DNA of 64,000 nucleotides from Brachypodius melanocephalos (GCA_013398615.1 VZSR01001685.1:34157637-34221636), one strand, 5' to 3'; positions 24,885 through 36,240 are shown, counted from the stretch's first letter. Translations and numbers: made by a program. Notes: generated from the letters alone by a model not told the origin.

Positions 24885-27176
24885 TCTCAGTCAGACTGGT
24901 GAAATAAAGGTAAGGGGGAGGGCACAAGGGAAAGCAGCAGGGAGAAAAGTAATTTAAACGAAATTAAAATATTTTCACATGTACGGTGAGTGTCAACTGA
25001 GAAAACACAAGTTTAAGTTTGAAACTAGAAGGCAACTCCTCATTCTTAGAGCAAGTGCATTTTGGAATATTCTCCAGTTGAGTAACAGAGGCCAAAACCC
25101 AACAACTTTTATGCTAGAGTCTATGAAAGAAATTATACAATGTGTTTGCTTACAGTAACAGGGGAATTGATTTAATGGCCCAGAAAGTTCCTTGGAGCCC
25201 TGTGTTCTGATATCCTCTGCAGCAAACACTGGTGCTATATGAGAGATTTGAGCAGAAATTAAGTGCAGTCCTGTTGAAATTGAAGTGGGAATTTAAGTTC
25301 CCCAAGAGTAATTAGCCTTGCTGTGTGTGGTCAGGACATGGAAGAGGCATTTAATGGCTGTGAACATCAGTAGGTCTTTAAGTGGTGGAGGAGATTATAA
25401 GTTACTGGCATATTCATATAGTAATACTCACTTAAGTTCGAGGGATATGTCCTTTTGAACAGCAACTATTAACAGAATGTTGGGATACTGGTTTAGCTTT
25501 CACTAAGGTGACAACTGCTACCCCTGACTGTCCCTGGCCATCCCAGATGTGGAAGAAACAAAATAACTCAGCTTGTCTTTCAATTAGCAGTTGCAAATGT
25601 CCTGTTTTGAGGATAGCTTTGAACACGCACTACTATAAAAAGAATCCACTTGCAATGATGAAAGGAACACGCAACAGCACAGTTTTCATGCAACAGGATA
25701 CCAAATATAGCAAAGAGGGGAAATCAACCTCCATTTCTCTAAATACAGACATATTTTTCAGCAAAATGAATCAATTAAACTGGAGAGTGTTCTTAATCTG
25801 TTGTCTTAACATCTCAAGTTTTAACATGCAACTTGAAATGAGATCAGGGAGAGGTATTTTGAATGTAGGCAGAAATTTTTTGCTGGCACAAACATTGCCT
25901 GGCTTGTGATAATCATTGAGAGTTGTTGTCTAACAATATTATCATGTGAAGCAGCATACAGTTGCATACATGGGTTTTTTTCCTAAACTACTAAAACCAT
26001 TAAGAATTAATTATATTAGAGGCATGGCATTAATTGTGGTGTAATTTTCACCATGTGTAGAATATTTAACTGCCCATTTTGTCACAGTGCAATTATAGGA
26101 AATGTTTTTCCAAGATGTGCCTCTGGCTGTATATACATTGTGGTTGCTCTAATTATTTTCCTGTGTTATAATGTACAACATTTCCAGGATCCTGTCTTGT
26201 AAACCATTCACTGATAGACAGGATAATAGAGAGTAGTGTAGTGTAGTTTTCTCTTAATTTTATACTTTGTTGAGAAATAAATTTGAAAAATTTGGGGAGT
26301 GTGTGCACATGTATTAGTCTCTATGTTTTTATTTATATTAGACACATGTCCAGTACTTTATTTCCAGTGCTGTGATGCTCTAAATCCCTCAGGACACTAA
26401 AATAACTGACTGAAATTAACACTGGAAAAAATATACAATAATTTGCCTCAAAATGACCACTGCTATTTGAAATGTGCTGTGCAGCATGGTTCTGCTCTGA
26501 ATTTTCACTCACATTGTATATGTGGATGCACTAATGATGGGCATGCAATTAGACAGCAATTGGCAGACGCTGCACAAGTCACCACTCTACACTTAATCTC
26601 CTCCTGGAATAATGGGAGAATAATATTTGCATTGGCTTATAACCAAAAATCCTCTTAAATACAACGAGATTTTGTATATTTTACCCAATTGTATAATTGT
26701 ATGGACAAAATTTGTATATATTATATGGCATATGCTACATGAAATTTTCTCAAATATAGCATTAGCTATTCTAAAAACAATTTCTCCAGACATATGGTAA
26801 CATAATGTGGCCAGCACACCTGTCTGGCTGGATAAAAAAACTGCAAAAAAGAAATACAAAATTACCTGACTCCTTTTGCCTCCACTTGAGAAATCAATGG
26901 AGATATCACTGATGTTGTTATTCTTTTAGATTATTATTATATAGATTATTTTATGTTTAACATAAATTGGAGGAATATCCTGTCTGTTGTGTTGTCTTGT
27001 CAAGGTAAGAGTAATCTTTTTCTGATGCACCTAACTTCCATCTCCTCCCACTAAAAAACATATGCACTCCAAAACTCAAAACATTCCAAAACCCTACACT
27101 AAAACAGTTAATGTGGCAGGTCACATTTTTTAAAACATGATTTTAGAAAGGCTATAGGATTAAGAATTACTAGCTA
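24801..27176. other. Unique AT-rich noncoding DNA
   Basis: No repeat or gene recognised after the LINE remnant. The block at about 26450-26640 is complex sequence with tatttgcattgg (octamer-like) and gcaattagacagcaattggc; it may be a conserved element, but that is untested. Confidence 0.4.
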
Positions 27177-27208
27177 TATTGTTGTATCACTGTATTGTTG
27201 TACCACTG
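27177..27208 (+). repeat. Two-copy 16-bp tandem duplication
   Basis: tattgttgtatcactg is followed directly by tattgttgtaccactg: two 16-base copies differing at one position. It is a minor local duplication. Confidence 0.85.
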
Positions 27209-29359
27209 AAAAATGAGAGTTTGAATTTTAGTATAGCTACAGTTTGAACAAAATCTTCACACTAAAGCTTTGAAATAACAGGTTGGTACCACGTGCATTA
27301 GGTTAGACCCACTGCCAAACTCACTGGGAGTTTTAATTCTGATCACACCACCATGGTAAGCGTCAAATAAGTCAGAATTAGTGTTTTTGTTTGGACTTTA
27401 TTGTAGGACATCTGAATCAGTCCCTTTTCTCAATCATATTCAGTCTTCAGGTCTATTTCCATTTAAATATGCAGGCAAACAAGTTGTAATGGAGCTGACA
27501 CTGGGGGTACAATGAAAATGTAAAATTTGAGACCTATGTCGAGACCTGAGGTCCGTGGAGACTTATTCACTATTTTTGGCTGGTTGAGGGCCATGTCACT
27601 GCACAGGCTGCATGGTTCACTCTCCCCCAGGCATGGATTTGTCAAACCTGTGGGAAGGCTCCGTGCATGGACACCGCTGTGTCTCAGGGCTGTCTTCTTC
27701 ACAGAGGAAACCAGCATGAGAGAGAGTACACGACACAGCCGTGGCCACCTGATCTGAGGGAAGCAGCTGAGACTTCCTTCAGTTTTCCTATCTATAGAAT
27801 GGTTTCATGGCTGGAGTCATGGATTAAAATTGCTTTATATATTTTTGGAATTATTTGTTATCTTGATATCAAATCACAAGGGATATAAAATTCCAGTAAA
27901 TGCTTATAACACAACACAGCATAAGTGATTGCTGACTGTATGAAGAAAATTTATTAAAATCAAGCATAATGGACTTTGCTTTTCTATAAAAATGATATCT
28001 ATTAATCTGTTAACTTCTAAATTCAGATTTCTTTTCATATAAATGCACTAATTTCAATGTTATGTTTGCTATAAAGACAAGAGTAAACCATAATCAACCC
28101 AATACTGTGATGTTCTTAATGTCAACATCCATAAACCATCAATGGCAGCAGTTCATATTTGTTCATAAAGTTCTATTTTATATATATGTATATATATATA
28201 TTTGTTTAGATGCCTTAGTTTCTGATATTAAAAGGGTAAACTGATATATTATCAGTCATAAGAGCATAATTTCAAGCCACTCTCTAGGAAAGAATCTCGA
28301 TGTAAATAGAGCTAGGAAGGAGGAGATTTAAACTAAGCTTTTGAAATATTCCTAATTTTGAGCTTTTTGGAGTTTTTTGCCCCAGGGGAAAAAAAAACCA
28401 GTGATGAATCTTTTAGTCTTTTCAAATTAATCTAGGTGAGACATTAGAAATTACAAGACACAATCTTTGGCTTGCAAGTAAAGGGCAAGTTGAATTTTTA
28501 TTTTCTAATGACTATTTCTATTATTTTATGCAGTTTTGCTGCCCAAAGAGCATAAAATACAGCAATCATGAATAGCTACAAGATAATGATACAGGTCTTG
28601 TTTTATTTCATTGTTTTGTTTCATTTATTAATTTTCATTCTCTAATTGATAGCAAAAAAATATTTTAAAAATGTTGGTTTAGTGCTTTATTCGTGAAAGA
28701 CTTCCTGATGATGAGCTTTGTGAAGATCATCCCCTGTGCTACAGAGACAGATGTTTTCTGTGGCCCTGGTTCAATAAAGCAATCCTGTTCAGGAAAGCAG
28801 TTAAACCAGAGAATATCCCAACAACCTGAGGATGAGAACATGATAATTTTTCAGTATTGAAAAGAACTAAAAACATATGCTTTAATGTGACATCTTTGAC
28901 TGACAGTCAGCTTCTCTCAGATTATCCAGGGAGGAATTGAAACCAGATTAACTGGGGGCCTGAGTGGATGTATGAGCTTTTATAGATCTGATTTTTCCAT
29001 TACTTATAAACTGTTCTGGATATCAGACTGACTTCAGGTGAGATTATTCAAAGTCTGGCAATTATTTTTCCTCATCCATTTCTAAATCTCCAGCTTGTGT
29101 CCTTTCCTGAGACAGTAGGTCAATGTCCAAGTGACACGTGATGCCAGTTTCTTATTTTGTATTGGCCCCGTGTGTCCAAATTCAAGATCTGGATGACAAC
29201 ACATGGTTCTGAGCATCATGATTGTGACTCCAGAACCTGTGTATAAATCTATATTTATGTCTATATAAATTCTACAGAAAGGTTTATCAATTTTTTCTTT
29301 GTGGCTCTGAAACTTTTGGCAGAGTTGCCACAGGAATGGGACAATTTCCCCTTCTCATT
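27209..29359. other. Unique AT-rich noncoding DNA
   Basis: No gene or transposon recognised. It contains a short (TA)n tract at 28177-28203, listed separately. Confidence 0.45.
28177..28203. repeat. (TA)n microsatellite
   Basis: An alternating TA tract with one TG interruption (tatatatgtatatatatata), short and self-complementary. Confidence 0.85.
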
Positions 29360-30795
29360 CCAGTCAAGTGAAGTCCCAGGTCACTGGAAAAACTGAAACA
29401 TTGCACTCATCTTTAAAGAGAGTAAAAAAGAGGATCCTGGGAACTACCAACATGTCTGCCTCATCTCTGTGTCTGGAAGTATCATGGAACAGATCCTCCT
29501 AGAAGCTGTGCTAAGGCACATGGAGGACAGGGAGGTGGTTTGGGACACCCAGCATGGCTGCACCAAGGGCAAGCCCTGCCTGAACAACTTAGTGGCCTTC
29601 TATGATGGGGTGACTGCATCAGTGGACAAGGGAATGGCTGTGAGTGTCATCTATCTGGACTGGTGTAAGGTCTTAGACGTGGTCCCCCACTTATCCTTCT
29701 CTCTGAATTGGAGACAGATGGATTTGACGGATGGACTGCTAGCTGGATGAGGAAATGGTTAGATGGTTGCATCCAGAGGGTAGTGGTCTATGGCTCCCCG
29801 TACCAACGGATTTCAGTGGTGACCCTCAGGAGTCAGTACTGGTACCGGTGTTATTCAGTATTTTCATTAATGATGTGGATGAAGGGATTGAGTGCAGCCT
29901 CAGTAAACTTGCAGATGACACCAAGCTGAGTGGTGTGGTTGACACATGTGAAGGGGGGGATGCCATCCAGAGGGACCTGGACAAGCTTGGGAAGTGGGTC
30001 CATGGGGATCTCATGAGGTTTTACAAGACCAAGTGCAAAGTGCTGCACCTGGGTTGGGGTTGTGGTATCAACACAGGCTGGAGATGAACAGATCCAGAGC
30101 AGCTCTGCTGAGAAGGGCTGGGGGTGCTGGTGGGTGAGAGGCTGGACATGACCCTGCAATGTGAACTTGCACCTCAGAAAGGCAATTGTGTCCTGGGCTG
30201 CATCCAAAGCAGAATGGTCAGTAGAGTGAGGGAGGGGATTCTGCCCCTCTGCTCTGCTGTCTTGAAACCCCAGCTTGAGCACTACATTGACCTCTGGGGT
30301 CCCCAGAACAGGAAGAACATTGACCTGTCAGAGTAGGGCCACCAGGATGAGGCCAAGATTAGAGGGATGAAGAACTTTTCCTATGAGTAAAAGCTAGAAG
30401 AATTGGGATTGTTCAGCCTAGAGAAGAGGAGATTTCAGTGTGACCTAACTGCAGCCTTCCAGCACCTGAAGGGGGCCTGTAAGATGGAGAGAGTCTATTT
30501 ACAAGAGCATGTAGTGACAGGAAAAGGGGGAATGGCTTTACACTGAAAGAGAGTTAGTTCAAATTAAATATTAGGAAGAAATTCTTTACTGTGAAGGTGA
30601 TAAGACACTGCTCAACAAAGGTTGATCAGAAAAGAGCTGTGGATACCCTATCCCTGGAAATGTTTAGGCCAGGCTGTATGAGGCTTTGAGCAACTTGGTT
30701 TAGTGGAAAGGGTCCATGTGCATGGCAGGGGGGTTGGAACAAGATGACCTTTCAGGACCCTTCCAACCCAATCCGTTCTATGATCTGTGATTCTA
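29360..30795 (+). mobile_element. CR1 LINE, 5'-truncated, sense, intact 3' end
   Basis: About 1.4 kb of sense CR1. It begins within the linker before RT (gaagtcccaggtcactggaa), runs through RT and the C-terminal part of ORF2 (cctagagaagaggagatttc, aggaagaaattctttactg), and ends with 'cccttccaacccaatccgttctatgatctgtgattcta', the usual CR1 3' terminus with a short ATTCTATG-like tail. The 5' truncation is typical of CR1 insertions. Indels and stops make it dead. It belongs to a different subfamily from the antisense copy at 32.2-35.0 kb. Confidence 0.93.
29469..30336 (+). pseudogene. CR1 ORF2 reverse transcriptase pseudogene
   Basis: Pieces in different frames together cover the RT. Frame one (29469-29750) reads from MEQILLEAVLRHMEDREVVW through HGCTKGKPCLNNLVAFYDGV and VIYLDWCKVLDVVPH, the last being a degenerate form of the VYLDFSKAFDTVPH block with the first catalytic aspartate. 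A frameshift near 29680-29755 leads to a second frame (29755-30087) with FINDVDEGIECSLSKLADDT, where LADD corresponds to the F/YADD polymerase motif, then DAIQRDLDKLGKWVHGDLMR. A third frame (30124-30336) carries the C-terminal CQ/CIQSRM...LPLCSAVLKPQLEHY segment. The GVPQGSVLG region has a short deletion near 29810-29840. It is not functional. Confidence 0.85.
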
Positions 30796-31539
30796 ACCAG
30801 GTCAAAGGAGTTCTTCAGCAGATTGGCCACAGGATGAAAGACTGTGTGACACAGGTCTATAGCACGGCCACAGGAGGAGATGACACAGCTGAGATTCAGA
30901 CCCCATGGATTTCTGAGTAGCTGCTCCTACCACCACTGCTTTAAAAGAAGAAAACCTTCAGCTCTAGACAGGACCACACCCTCTCCACAGCTTGCTTTTT
31001 GCATTTTCATTCTTATCACTGTGAACCATCTAAACCACACAATAGCTCCTTTCCCCACCTTAATCATATCCCCATGCTACTTCTGTTGACCAGAGCTGAT
31101 GCATTTACAAGCTGGAAACCTGCTGGCACTGACCAGCCTTGATGACTGACCTCTGTTCTGGTATAAATGCAGTTAGTTCGTACAGGGCCCATATGGCAGT
31201 TTTCTCTCCCCCTTCCCCCTTCCCTTCTTCTGATTCTCCAAAAGTCTGCAGTTCTGTATGTCTTTTGCAGTGTCTCCCTGTGAGTATTTCACTTCTGTTG
31301 GCACTTTCCATAGCAGTATTAATAATGACATTTTGCTGGCATGGGGCCAGCTGTAAAAGTTTATGGAGTAATTTTGTAATAGAGCTGCAAGAGCTTAGCA
31401 AAAACCCAGCAGGTGAACAAGCTTTCCCCCTCACTCTTTAAAAATAAAAGTTCTCTCGTTCCACAAGCTTTGCAAAGCCTTTGCACCAGGGTTTCTTGGA
31501 GGCAAGATGTGCATATTTTAATGTGACAGATTTAAGAAC
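30796..31539. other. Unique noncoding DNA between two CR1 copies
   Basis: No gene recognised. Pyrimidine-rich stretches (31200-31230, 31405-31435) may be decayed outer copies of the downstream tandem repeat, because 'cagctgtaaaag' at 31349 and 'acaagctttgcaaag' at 31463 fall near the expected spacing, but the match is weak. Confidence 0.4.
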
Positions 31540-31975
31540 CAGTGTTCTCCTGTGGCACTCCCACCTCCCACAGCTGCAAGGCTGTGCCCCTAGCCCCCAT
31601 TCTGAGCCATGCTCATTGCAAACATTGAATATAAAATTGCTGCTTTCCCCTTGCCCTCCACCTTCCAGCTGCATATTCCCACCCTGGTTCCCTGCTTGGA
31701 GCAATGATTTAATAAATATATCTACAATAATCATCAGCGCCTCTGCCTGCCCTCCCCCTCCCAGCTGCAGTTTCCCACCCTTATTTCTCTTTTGTGCCAT
31801 GATTAGTACATATGTTTAAAATAAAACTCATCATCTCCCTCTCCCTTCCTCCTTCCAGCTGTGGATTCCTCCTGCCTCCAACTTACCCAGATTTTCAGAT
31901 CTGGTTTGTAGGTAAATGTCATAGAAAAATTGAACATCGTACAGTGCCTCCCCTTCCTGCTGCCTGCCATTTCTC
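31540..31975 (+). repeat. Diverged tandem repeat, period about 95 bp
   Basis: Four to five imperfect units. Each has a C/T-rich stretch (ccctccaccttccagctgca or similar) followed by a short 'ttcccaccc' box and then an AT-rich half with aataaa/atgattt-type strings. The CAGCTG anchor recurs at 31571, 31666, 31762 and 31856, spacings of 95, 96 and 94, and a degraded form (ctgctg) occurs at about 31957. In translation the minus strand shows the same periodicity (GGKLQLGGGGQ and GGNMQLEGGGQ about 32 residues apart), but no gene is implied. The units are substantially diverged, so the array is old. I do not recognise the family. Confidence 0.75.
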
Positions 31976-32204
31976 CATCGCAAATGAAACAGTGGGCTGT
32001 AATGTGAAAGCAGATCATAGCCCTCAGTGGTGTTGACATGAAGCCATGAGCGATTTGAAGAGAGCAGAAAAATTCCTCTGCATTTGGATCCCTTCCCTGC
32101 CAGTGTCTCACCATGAGGGGCAAGATCCTGAAAGATGAGGCTGTAGCCAGGACTGCAGTCCTCTGTGTAGGAAGCCAAAGCTTTCCTGGTACCTTTTGGT
32201 TCAG
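31976..32204. other. Unique noncoding DNA
   Basis: A short stretch between the tandem repeat and the 3' end of the antisense CR1. Nothing recognised. Confidence 0.45.
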
Positions 32205-32597
32205 CTGTATGATGAATCACAGTGTGAGGAAATAGCTGAGGCTGGAAGGCACCAACCCTGTGCTACAAGCAGAATCAGCTGCAGCAGGTGGCTCAAAGTA
32301 ATGTCCAGTCAGGTTTGAATATCTCCATGACTGGAGACTCCATGACCTCTCTGGGAAACCTGAACCAGTGTTTAACTAAGCTCATAGTAAAGCAGGTTTT
32401 CTTAAGTTTAAGCAGATGTTTCTGTATCTCATTTTGTGTCTCTTGTCTTTTGCCTATCAGTGGGAACTACTGAGCAAAGTCAGATGCTACCTCGTTTATA
32501 TGATCCATCAAGTGTTTTTTACACATGGTAAAGATCCCTCACAGTCTTTTCTTCTGCAGTCTCAGCAGTCCCAACTGTCTTACCTTCTCCTTGTATG

Positions 32598-32849
32598 TTA
32601 AATTGTCCAGTCTCTCAATATCTTTGTGTCCCTTTGCTGAATTTCTCCCATATGTTTGTGTCTCTCTTCTACTGGGGAGCGCAGACTGGGGCACAACACC
32701 CAGATGTGGTTCATGAGTGATGAGAAGAGGGAAAGGATCACCCCTTTTGATCCGTGGGCAATATGCTTCCTAATGCAGCCCACCAGGCTGTTGGTCTCCT
32801 TTGTCACAAGGCACATCGCTAGCCCACATTCAGCTTTGCCCACCAACAC
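32598..32849 (-). pseudogene. CR1 ORF2 C-terminal remnant
   Basis: An 83-codon open stretch on the minus strand with VTKETNSLVGCIRKHIAHGS, then VILSLFSSLMNHIWVLCPSL, equivalent to VAKKANGLLGCIRKSVASRS and VILPLYSALVRPHLEYCVQF of CR1. The end (QQRDTKILRDW) corresponds to VQRRATKMIKG. It is on the same element as the three preceding remnants, in a different frame from some of them. Confidence 0.8.
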
Positions 32850-33344
32850 TCACAAAAGCCCTTCCTGCAAAGCTACTTTCAGAGGATTAGCCTCTGGCGT
32901 GTCCTGGTCCATGGGGTTTCTTCTTCCCCAGGTGCAGGACTTTGCATTTTCCTTTCTTGAACTTGTTGCCCCATTTCTTCTCCCTTTCAAGGTCCCCCTG
33001 AACAGCAACACAACCAGCTGGTGTAGCAATCATTACCCACAGTTTTGTATATTCTGCAAGTTTGCCCAGAGTTCACTCTGCCCCGCCAGAGGCAGAGTGG
33101 CCATTAATGAAGATGTTAGATGGGCCTTGATCCAGTATCATCTCTTGGGGTACACCTCTAGTGACTTGCTTCCATCTGGTTTTCATGTCATAGATAAATG
33201 CCCTTTAGGGTGGAAGTTCAGCCTGTTCCCAGTCACCTCACTGGCCATTTATCTGGCCTCTACTTGAGCAGTTTATCTATGGGGATGTTATGTGAGACAG
33301 TAAAAGCCTTGTTGAAATCAAGACTGACAAGCTTTGCTCTCCTC

Positions 33345-33536
33345 TCATCCACTGGACCAGTCATCACAAGAGGCTGTCAGGTTGGCCAGGCATGATTTTT
33401 TCTTTGTAAATCCGTGCTGACTGTTCACAATCAACTTCTTGTGTATAGAAATGGTTTCTAGTACTATTGGCTCTACCATGTGCCAAGGGACATGAGATTG
33501 ACTGCCTTGTAATTCTAAGGTAACATTGAAAACCAT
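33345..33536 (-). pseudogene. CR1 ORF2 RT N-terminal remnant
   Basis: A 63-codon open stretch on the minus strand. Residues near the middle read NSQHGFTKKKSCLANLTASCDD, matching SSQHGFTKGKSCLTNLIAFYDG, the conserved opening block of CR1 RT. The preceding part is a degraded version of the NYRPVSLTSVPGKVMEQ segment. The catalytic aspartates are encoded further 3' (lower coordinates), where the frame is broken. Confidence 0.8.
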
Positions 33537-33633
33537 GCCCTCCTAAAGAAAGGAGTGACGTTTGTTCTGTTCTAGTCCCCAGGAAAGTACCCTGATCCCC
33601 GTGATCTTTCAGAGATAATTGAGGGTGGCCTTG

Positions 33634-33861
33634 TTAGGCCAATTCCCTCAGTATCCATGGGTGCATCGCCATTAGTCCCATGAACATCTGTATGTCCAAA
33701 CTGTCTAAATGCTCCCTGACCCTGACATGATCCTTCTTTACAAAGGGTAAGTCTTTTCTACTCCAGGCTTTACCAGGGGTCTCAGGGGCATTGGATTCCT
33801 GGCTGGTCTTACAAGTAGAGACTGAGGCAGAAAAGACATTAAATATCCCAGTCTTTTCCAT
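33634..33861 (-). pseudogene. CR1 ORF2 linker-region remnant
   Basis: A 75-codon open stretch on the minus strand with FNVFSASVSTCKTSQES, then WSRKDLPFVKKDHVREHL-like sequence and a 'MHPWILRELA' end. These correspond to FFASVFTAK...QES, EDLPLVEEDRVREHL and GPDGMHPRVLRELA of CR1 ORF2, the stretch joining the endonuclease to RT. Small indels disrupt it (for example the extra residues in DHVRVREHL). Confidence 0.8.
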
Positions 33862-34374
33862 GTCCTTCCAGGCCTTAGTGACATGTCACTAGGTTCTCTG
33901 TCCTCTTCAGAAGTGGGGCCACATTTTCCCTAGTTCACCTTTTGTTGCTGATGTACCTGTAGAAACCTTTCTTGTTTTATTTCACATCCTGTAGAGGCCC
34001 AAAGGACTAGATGAGCTTCCTAATTTCTTCTCTGCACACATGAATCAATGTGCCTATCTTCTCCTTGGATAACTTGTCTTTGCTTCCACCTTTGCTTACC
34101 TGTTCTATTTCTGTTTTGTCAGGACCATCTTGCTCATCCATGAAGGCCTCCTGCTGCTTTGCTTGATTTCCTGAGCCTCAGGATGACCATTCTGGAGCTT
34201 AGAGGAGACTACAGGACCAGTTCTCCTGGTCCCCTCTTCTATCCCAACCTGTCTTCCTGGAGATCTTTACAAGCAGATACATGAAGAGTCTAAGTTGGCT
34301 CTCCCTAACTGCAGGGCTTTGACTCTTCTGCTTGCTCTCCTCTTGGGATCCTGAACTCCATCATTTCATGGAGC

Positions 34375-34710
34375 TCAAAGCCCGTGCTGTACTTTCACAC
34401 CCCTGATCAGTTCTGCTTTGCTTGTAAATATGACATCCAGAACATCTCTCTCATGTGTGATCATCCTGATCAGATGTCTCAGAAAGTTGTCATCTGTGTG
34501 CTCCAGGAGCCTGGATTTCTTGTGCCTTGATGTATTGTCCCTGAAGAAAATATTTGGGATAGTATTTATTTTTTCCTGATCAGGACACTGGTAGCAGGCA
34601 CCCATCGCAATGCAGCCAGTGTTGGTCTGCCTTGTAATCCCAACCCACAACTTCCCAGCTAGCTCAATGTCCAGCCCCAGCCAAGGTCCACTTGATCCTA
34701 CTGCTCTCAC
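34375..34710 (-). pseudogene. CR1 ORF2 endonuclease-domain remnant
   Basis: A 111-codon open stretch on the minus strand. It contains MGACYQCPDQEKINT, corresponding to VGVYYRPPDQEEEV of the AP-endonuclease-like domain of CR1 ORF2, then SRLLEHTDDNFLRHLI, corresponding to the SRRFLECIDDNFLTQV segment, then LDVIFTSKAELIRGVKV, corresponding to LDLVLTNKEGLVGDVKV. The GDFNHP catalytic block expected between the first two segments is missing or degraded, which suggests a deletion. In an active element this domain nicks target DNA for target-primed reverse transcription. Confidence 0.8.
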
Positions 34711-34980
34711 ACAAAGAGCAGCTCCCCCTTCTTACCCTCCCTGGGCAAGCCTGTCATTCCTAGAGAGCCAGCAACCATCCACAGCAGTGCAGTGGAACAG
34801 CAGGGAGCTGTTCCACCCAGATCTGTGACCCCAGTGATTCTACAGCCCTGCAACTGCACACAGACCTCTCATCCCTCCTGTTTGTTCCCCACGCTGCTTG
34901 CATTAGTGCAGTGAATTAGGGCCCTCCAGAGAGGCACCCAATCAGGCTGATTCCCCAGAAGAGACATGAGAGCTTTCCCA

Positions 34981-36219
34981 ATAATGCTGTCCAGAAGACA
35001 CTTCCTTATTTATGAGCATATGTTTGAGATGGCCTCCCTTCTGCCCTGTTTTGTTGATTAAGCTTTGTCAGGTGGATCCCATGTGTGATTGTAGCGTTCC
35101 TCGACTGTCACATGGTTGTAAAAAGCAAATCCCTACTGTCAACACCTGCTGTGCAACCACTTGTTGACCCACAAGATCTGTGCTCTCTCAGAGACATAAG
35201 GACTTTTGTCTTGGACAACAGTCAAGGATGAAGCATGTGGTATCTTATGAAAAGCACTGTGAACTTGCTGCCCCAGGGAATACTTTTTCTTCCCAAACTC
35301 ACTCCAAGTACACACACAAGGCAAGGAAGGGACTTCCTCTTCCTTCTGCATTGAACTTTGCAAGGACTCCAGAGGCTTGGTGAGTTTTGGAGCTAGACTT
35401 GGACCAATAAGAAAGGTGGAAAGCCAGAAATCCCTGCTCAGACTCTGCATTAACATCTCTAATCCCTACCTGTCTTATTCTGAGAGGTGCTGATGGTATG
35501 ACTCAAGTTCCTTGTGGCAGGCACTTGGGGTGGTGCTCTGCATGGTGCATGAGTGGGGCAGGCTGAATGTACAAAGGGACATTTTGGGAGTTAAACAATC
35601 ACATAGGAGCAATGCTGAGTCCACAGAAGATAATTCAGTTTGGGTCTAGATGTTACTGGAACACTTTGGGGGTGGCCCAGGAGGTTATGGTGTCTACAAA
35701 CTGTAGGACCCAGCTTATGCTAGTGTGTTTTGGCAGCAATCCCACAAAGTAAAGAGGGAAGGGCCACAGTGTTACAATAGCAGTTAGATTACGGAATTAA
35801 TAATAATTGGTCTTGATGGTATGTTCAGAACCACACATAGTTCACATAAGTTCTTCATCCATACAGCTTACATGCTGTCATCTGGGATATGCATCAGCTT
35901 TTTGCAGGATGAGAGAGCTGCTGGAGGCATGGCACCTGGACAGAAACTGAGTGATACCTCTACAGTGTCACATGAAGCAAAACAGCTCTGCTGCCTTCTC
36001 TGGGACAGAGGCCATGATCTTCTTGCCCACTTAGGAGTGGCCAGCACTGTTAATAATGCTAGTGAGGAAAATCCAAGTTTGTCGTCCAATTATCTGTGTC
36101 TAATTGTATTTATTCAGTGCTTTGCAAATTAAAGGTGGGTCTGCCAGACAGTGTTATTACTGTGTTATAACAGGGTGAGTTATTTTAATTGTTATTCAAA
36201 GCAGATAGTTTATAGGAAA
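34981..36219. other. Unique noncoding DNA, possibly CR1 5' end
   Basis: Lies upstream of the CR1 ORF2 start on the element's strand, so part of it may be the CR1 5' region or ORF1, which I cannot recognise. Minus-strand open frame 35139-35456 (105 codons) shows no ORF1-type zinc-knuckle or coiled-coil pattern. The rest is AT-rich unique DNA. Confidence 0.4.
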
Positions 36220-36240
36220 AGAAAAAAAAAAAAAAAAGAA
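36220..36240 (+). repeat. Poly-A run bordering an assembly gap
   Basis: Sixteen A (36222-36237) followed by gaa and then the gap. The sequence resumes with aaaagctt after the Ns, so the homopolymer may be longer in reality. Confidence 0.9.

Larger units (their letters stand above)
32205..34980 (-). mobile_element. Long CR1 LINE, nearly complete ORF2, antisense
   Basis: About 2.8 kb of antisense CR1. Reading from low to high coordinates, which is 3' to 5' in the element: decayed 3' end (gctggaaggcacc), the C-terminal region with 'ctcatagtaaagcaggtttt', the region of ALVAKKANGLLGCIRKS type, the RT core (33000-33620), the linker (cattagtcccatgaacatct; tagagactgaggcagaaaag), the endonuclease (34375 onward) and the start of the endonuclease domain, recognisable as 'cttgtttgttccccacgctgcttgcat' at about 34878-34904, the antisense of the NARSMGNKQEE-type N-terminus. 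Few CR1 copies reach this far 5'. Many stops and indels show it is old and dead. Possible 5' sequence beyond 34980 is not recognisable. Confidence 0.88.

Noticed and set aside
32656..33267. Longest open frame in the window, 203 codons, plus strand
   Set aside because: It is the opposite-strand reading of the antisense CR1 copy. The minus strand of the same DNA encodes recognisable RT and C-terminal remnants.
35139..35456. 105-codon minus-strand frame just upstream of the CR1 ORF2 start, possible CR1 ORF1
   Set aside because: No zinc-knuckle, coiled coil or other ORF1 hallmark seen, so not called.
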